Assembly: GCA_028819495.1 (NCBI GenBank)
Contig: JAPPLI010000147.1
Span: forward strand, 1 to 32,768
Length of the DNA: 32,768 nucleotides
Source of the DNA: Gammaproteobacteria bacterium
GTDB taxonomy: Bacteria > Pseudomonadota > Gammaproteobacteria > Eutrophobiales > Eutrophobiaceae
Direction: 5' to 3'
A program made the position numbers and the translations under genes. The notes under the pieces were generated by a model, which ran no database searches, was not told the origin of the DNA, and was given only the letters and a program-made list of their open reading frames with translations. The number at the start of each line of letters is the position of its first letter. The stretch's first letter is position 1. Below are positions 30,074-32,768 of the stretch, one piece after another.

Positions 30074-30661
30074 TTAAGGAATGACATAACCTTCATTGCG
30101 CAACATTCTTTGCAGGCTTATCAAGGGAAGTCCCAACAAGGCAGTGTTGTCATCACTGCTTATCCTGTCAACCAGAGTAATGCCGGCGGTTTCCGATTTG
30201 AAACTCCCCGCACAGTCGTATGGTTTATCCCAATCCAGGTACCTGTGGATCCCGGCATCGGTCAGTACTCTGAAATGGACTTCTACAGTCGTCATGTCAA
30301 GTTGACGGTGTCCTGTCCTGCTGTTGACGAGACATACACCGGTCAGAAAATCCACGACCTGTCCCGACATTATCCTGAGTTGTCTCACTGCGCCTGCATG
30401 GTCTTCGGGTTTATTAAGGATTTGCCCGTTTACCGCAGCGACCTCGTCTGCTCCGATAACCAGCGCGTCCGGGTAACTCCCAGCCACTTTCAGGGCCTTG
30501 GCCAAAGCCAGGCGTTTGACTAAAGCTGCCGGCGTTTCATCACCCATGATGCTTTCATCAATATTCGCTGGTTGGCTGCGGAAAGGAAGTCGCAACCGTT
30601 CCATCAATGCAATGCGGTGTACCGATGAAGAAGCCAGAATTAGTTCCGTAGCTGCAGCCAT
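30074..30661 (-). CDS. yceF: Maf-family nucleoside triphosphate pyrophosphatase (YceF type)
   Basis: YceF hydrolyses 7-methyl-GTP and related nucleotides, a house-cleaning role. The 195-residue protein has the Maf opening LILASSSVHRIALMERL, the ALAKA motif region, IGADEVAAVNGQILNKP with the catalytic acidic residue, and DCAGSFKSETAGITLVDRISSDDNTALLGLPL, which matches E. coli YceF rather than YhdE. It is divergent from yceD, as in E. coli, but the gap between them is filled by a hairpin-rich element. Confidence 0.93.
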   Translation of the reverse strand: MAAATELILASSSVHRIALMERLRLPFRSQPANIDESIMGDETPAALVKRLALAKALKVAGSYPDALVIGADEVAAVNGQILNKPEDHAGAVRQLRIMSGQVVDFLTGVCLVNSRTGHRQLDMTTVEVHFRVLTDAGIHRYLDWDKPYDCAGSFKSETAGITLVDRISSDDNTALLGLPLISLQRMLRNEGYVIP

Positions 30662-30700
30662 TTATACATGATGATCTGTAATCTGCTGTTTAGTCAACAG

Positions 30701-30852
30701 GGAAGCTCTGAACAAGTCCATCCTGGACTTGCCAGAGCACGCACAACAAAAATGCGATTTTTGTTGTGCTCGCAAATTCAATGACTTATCGTCATTAAAT
30801 TTGGCGATACATCCATGTATCGCATGGAAACTCTGATTTAATCAGAGTTTCC
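30701..30852. mobile_element. MITE-like element made of consecutive hairpins
   Basis: The ends form imperfect inverted repeats: GGAAGCTCTGA at 30701-30711 and, on the other strand, GGAAACTCTGA at 30852-30842. Inside are five back-to-back hairpins. They are 30705-30738 (GCTCTG and CAAGTCCA stems), 30741-30769 (12-bp perfect GCACAACAAAAA), 30774-30802 (AAATTCAATGAC with one mismatch), 30804-30823 (GCGATACAT, 2-base loop) and 30824-30854 (15-bp perfect arms around one T). No protein is encoded. A non-autonomous mobile element or a complex REP-type repeat fits best; no target duplication is clear. Confidence 0.5.
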
Positions 30853-30896
30853 ATAGTTTGACAGTACATTCTGCAATCGCTAAACTTCCGTTTCTG

Positions 30897-31394
30897 ATGT
30901 CGTCGGACCTGCCTCAATACATCACTCCCGAGCGCCTTGCAATTGAAGGCGTTCATCTGGAAGGGGAGGTAGGATTGAACGAAATGGCGCGTCTTGCAAA
31001 GTTACTGGCAGATAACCGGGGCATGGTTAACCTGAAACTGGTTTTTGGTCGCAACGAGAACGGATTGACATGTATTACCGGCAGTTATGAAACGGAATTG
31101 CAGTTGACTTGCCAGCGCTGCCTTGAACCCGTAACGGTAAAACTCGCGGAGACGATTAACGTCGGGATAACTTTTGCAGGATCGGCAAATAAACTGCCTG
31201 CTTCAGTAGAACCACTGGTGCTGATGCAGGATACCATTTTACTGGCAGATTTTATTGAAGAGGAAATTTTACTGGACTTGCCGCTTTCACCCATGCACGA
31301 CTTGCAGGAATGTGCTGCAGGAGAGCAGTTCATGCAGCGCGACAACACCGCTTCAAGCCCGTTTCATGTACTGGAAAAGTTAAAGTCCGGATAA
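30897..31394 (+). CDS. yceD: YceD/DUF177 family protein, 23S rRNA accumulation protein
   Basis: YceD is a conserved small protein encoded before rpmF; in E. coli it is linked to 23S rRNA accumulation. From ATG 30897 it has 165 residues: MSSDLPQYITPERLA agrees with the short N-terminus of homologues. The TTG at 30858 opens a longer frame that would begin just after the hairpin cluster, so I consider it less likely. The family motif LTCQRCLEPV (CxxC) and the later DFIEEEILLDLPLSPMHD segment are clear, and it ends with a PFHVLEKLKSG tail. rpmF follows 15 bp downstream. Confidence 0.9.
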   Translation: MSSDLPQYITPERLAIEGVHLEGEVGLNEMARLAKLLADNRGMVNLKLVFGRNENGLTCITGSYETELQLTCQRCLEPVTVKLAETINVGITFAGSANKLPASVEPLVLMQDTILLADFIEEEILLDLPLSPMHDLQECAAGEQFMQRDNTASSPFHVLEKLKSG

Positions 31395-31409
31395 CCAGGA
31401 GAACCTGAC

Positions 31410-31595
31410 ATGGCTGTACAGCAAAGAAAGAAATCGACCTCAAAACGTGATTCCCGGCGTGCTCACGACTCGCTGAAGTCCCCCAGTTTGTCGATTGAAC
31501 CTACCACAGGTGAAGTGCACAGGCGCCACCATGTCAGCCCTGACGGGTATTATCGGGGGGAAAAAGTGCTGAATACCGAGGACGAGGATGAATAG
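31410..31595 (+). CDS. rpmF: 50S ribosomal protein L32
   Basis: This is a small ribosomal protein of the large subunit. The 61 residues begin [20 protein letters not shown] and include [21 protein letters not shown], almost as in E. coli. It lacks zinc-binding cysteines, like the E. coli form. The acidic tail NTEDEDE is longer than the E. coli end. AGGAGA sits at good distance before the ATG. It is cotranscribed with yceD and plsX by arrangement. Confidence 0.97.
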   Translation: MAVQQRKKSTSKRDSRRAHDSLKSPSLSIEPTTGEVHRRHHVSPDGYYRGEKVLNTEDEDE

Positions 31596-31627
31596 ATGTC
31601 GCCATTTGAGGTCGTTATTGATCTGAA

Positions 31628-32650
31628 ATGGGATACCGTATTGCGCTTGATGCCATGGGAGGGGACCATGGGCCCGGCGAGATTGTCCCCGCAGCGATAC
31701 ACGCACTGAAAAAACACCGGGATCTCGAACTTCTTCTGGTGGGACTGGAAGATATAATCAAACCAAGGCTGGCCCACCTGAACCATGAACTGGCTGTCCG
31801 CATCCAGGTGCTTCATGCGCCTGAAGTCGTAACAATGGATGAAGCGCCTTCCTCAGCGCTGCGTAACAAAAAAAACTCATCCATGCGATTCGCCATCGAA
31901 CAGGTGAAGAAGGGACAGGCGCAGGCCTGCGTCAGCGCAGGCAACACCGGCGCCTTGATGGCAATTTCACGCTATATTCTCAAGATGTTGCCTGGTATAG
32001 ACAGGCCTGCCATATGCACTATCATACCGGGTATTAACAGTCACACCCACATTCTTGACCTTGGCGCAAACGTTGATTCCAGTCCGGAACAATTATTCCA
32101 GTTTGCGGTTATGGGGGCGGAGTTGACCGGGGCTGTTGAAAATATCCGGGCGCCTAAAGTGGCTCTGCTGAACGTAGGAACCGAGGAAAACAAGGGCAAT
32201 GATCGCGTGAAAAAGGCAAAAATCCTGTTGGACAGGAGTCATATCAATTTCATCGGGTTTGTTGAAGGCAACCATATTTATTCCGGTGATGCGGATGTGA
32301 TTGTGTGTGATGGTTTTGTCGGTAATATCGCGCTGAAGGCCAGTGAGGGCGTAGTCGAATTTTTCCTGCATCACGTTACTGACGGCTTTCAACAGAACCT
32401 CTACAGTAAACTGGCTGCGCTCGTTTCAAAGCCGATTCTCGAGTCCATTCACAGGAAAACAGACCCCAGACGCCATAACGGCGCCAGTCTGCTGGGGTTA
32501 CGCGGAATCGTTATCAAAAGCCACGGCAGTGCAGATCGGCTGTCTTTTGCTCACGCAATTGAAGAAGCAATGCTTGAGGTCGAGAAAAACATACCTGCGC
32601 GTATTACATCCCGGCTGGAAGTGCTGTTAACTAGTACTCTTTCCAGGTGA
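31628..32650 (+). CDS. plsX: Phosphate acyltransferase PlsX
   Basis: PlsX converts acyl-ACP to acyl-phosphate for phospholipid synthesis and links it with fatty acid synthesis. The 340-residue protein shows IALDAMGGDHGPGEIVPAA, the SAGNTGALMA motif, LDLGANVDSSPEQLFQFA, LLNVGTEENKGND and VCDGFVGNIALKASEG, all characteristic. GAGGT lies upstream of ATG 31628. It ends at TGA 32648-32650, and the fabH gene usually next in line is not reached: an inverted-repeat element follows. Confidence 0.97.
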   Translation: MGYRIALDAMGGDHGPGEIVPAAIHALKKHRDLELLLVGLEDIIKPRLAHLNHELAVRIQVLHAPEVVTMDEAPSSALRNKKNSSMRFAIEQVKKGQAQACVSAGNTGALMAISRYILKMLPGIDRPAICTIIPGINSHTHILDLGANVDSSPEQLFQFAVMGAELTGAVENIRAPKVALLNVGTEENKGNDRVKKAKILLDRSHINFIGFVEGNHIYSGDADVIVCDGFVGNIALKASEGVVEFFLHHVTDGFQQNLYSKLAALVSKPILESIHRKTDPRRHNGASLLGLRGIVIKSHGSADRLSFAHAIEEAMLEVEKNIPARITSRLEVLLTSTLSR

Positions 32651-32664
32651 TATTGCCATGTTCA

Positions 32665-32760
32665 GAGCAAAGCAGAGGCTTCAAGACAAGGCGCAGTCCG
32701 CAGAGAATGGCGCGCCCTTGTCAAGGACTGCAACGCAGTATTGGAGCCTCTGCTTTGCTC
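32665..32760. repeat. 96-bp element with perfect 16-bp terminal inverted repeats
   Basis: GAGCAAAGCAGAGGCT (32665-32680) is the exact reverse complement of 32745-32760. Inside, GACAAGG (32685-32691) pairs with CCTTGTC (32716-32722), and GCAGTCC (32693-32699) pairs with GGACTGC (32725-32731). These two internal pairings interleave. There is no T-run at the end as in a simple terminator. It lies 14 bp after plsX. A MITE-like or REP-like repeat is likely, possibly also acting on the plsX transcript end. Confidence 0.6.
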
Positions 32761-32768
32761 CCTGCGGG

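Noticed and set aside
30741..30769. Rho-independent terminator
   Set aside because: The 12-bp stem is strong, but the T-run is inside the stem and no U-tract follows it on either strand. It also lies between divergent genes, upstream of both.
30701..30852. CRISPR array reading of the hairpin cluster
   Set aside because: The stems differ in sequence, there are no equal repeats with unique spacers, and no cas genes are near.

Overview
The window is chromosomal DNA of a gammaproteobacterium, probably an uncultured one. The evidence is gene order and protein similarity: the blocks rpoE-rseA-mucD-lepA-lepB-rnc-era-recO-pdxJ, rluC<>rne, and yceF<>yceD-rpmF-plsX are typical of that class, and DksA, RNase E and L32 closely resemble their gammaproteobacterial forms. 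The sequence does not settle the order or genus. No rRNA, tRNA, CRISPR, prophage or transposase gene is visible.

Bases 1-7730 are accessory. They hold an alpha/beta hydrolase cut by the left edge, a HigB/HigA-type toxin-antitoxin pair with a near-ideal promoter, a class I photolyase interrupted by one in-frame TAA, and a same-strand set of four genes. That set is an amine dehydrogenase heavy chain carrying a lipobox, a Tat-exported TTQ light chain with both cofactor tryptophans, a Rieske oxygenase alpha subunit, and an Old Yellow Enzyme-type flavoprotein. The usual mauE/mauD/mauG maturation genes are absent from the locus. Short palindromic repeats of the GGGGACGGATTT type punctuate this region.

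Bases 7731-23814 are mostly core genes: dksA (minus), smc, ligA, nadB (minus), then the sigma-E regulon block and the translation, secretion and RNA-processing block through pdxJ. Many of these genes overlap or nearly abut, which suggests coupled translation. zipA is missing between smc and ligA, and an aldehyde ferredoxin oxidoreductase homologue follows pdxJ where acpS often lies.

Bases 23824-32768 hold that AOR-family gene, rluC, a long structured rne leader with a good sigma-70 promoter, rne, sppA, yceF, a 152-bp cluster of hairpins with matching ends (MITE-like), yceD, rpmF and plsX. A 96-bp element with perfect 16-bp terminal inverted repeats follows plsX.

The best candidate for an undescribed system is the TTQ amine dehydrogenase plus Rieske plus flavoprotein cluster at 3077-7708. 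The two non-coding inverted-repeat elements near the right end come next.
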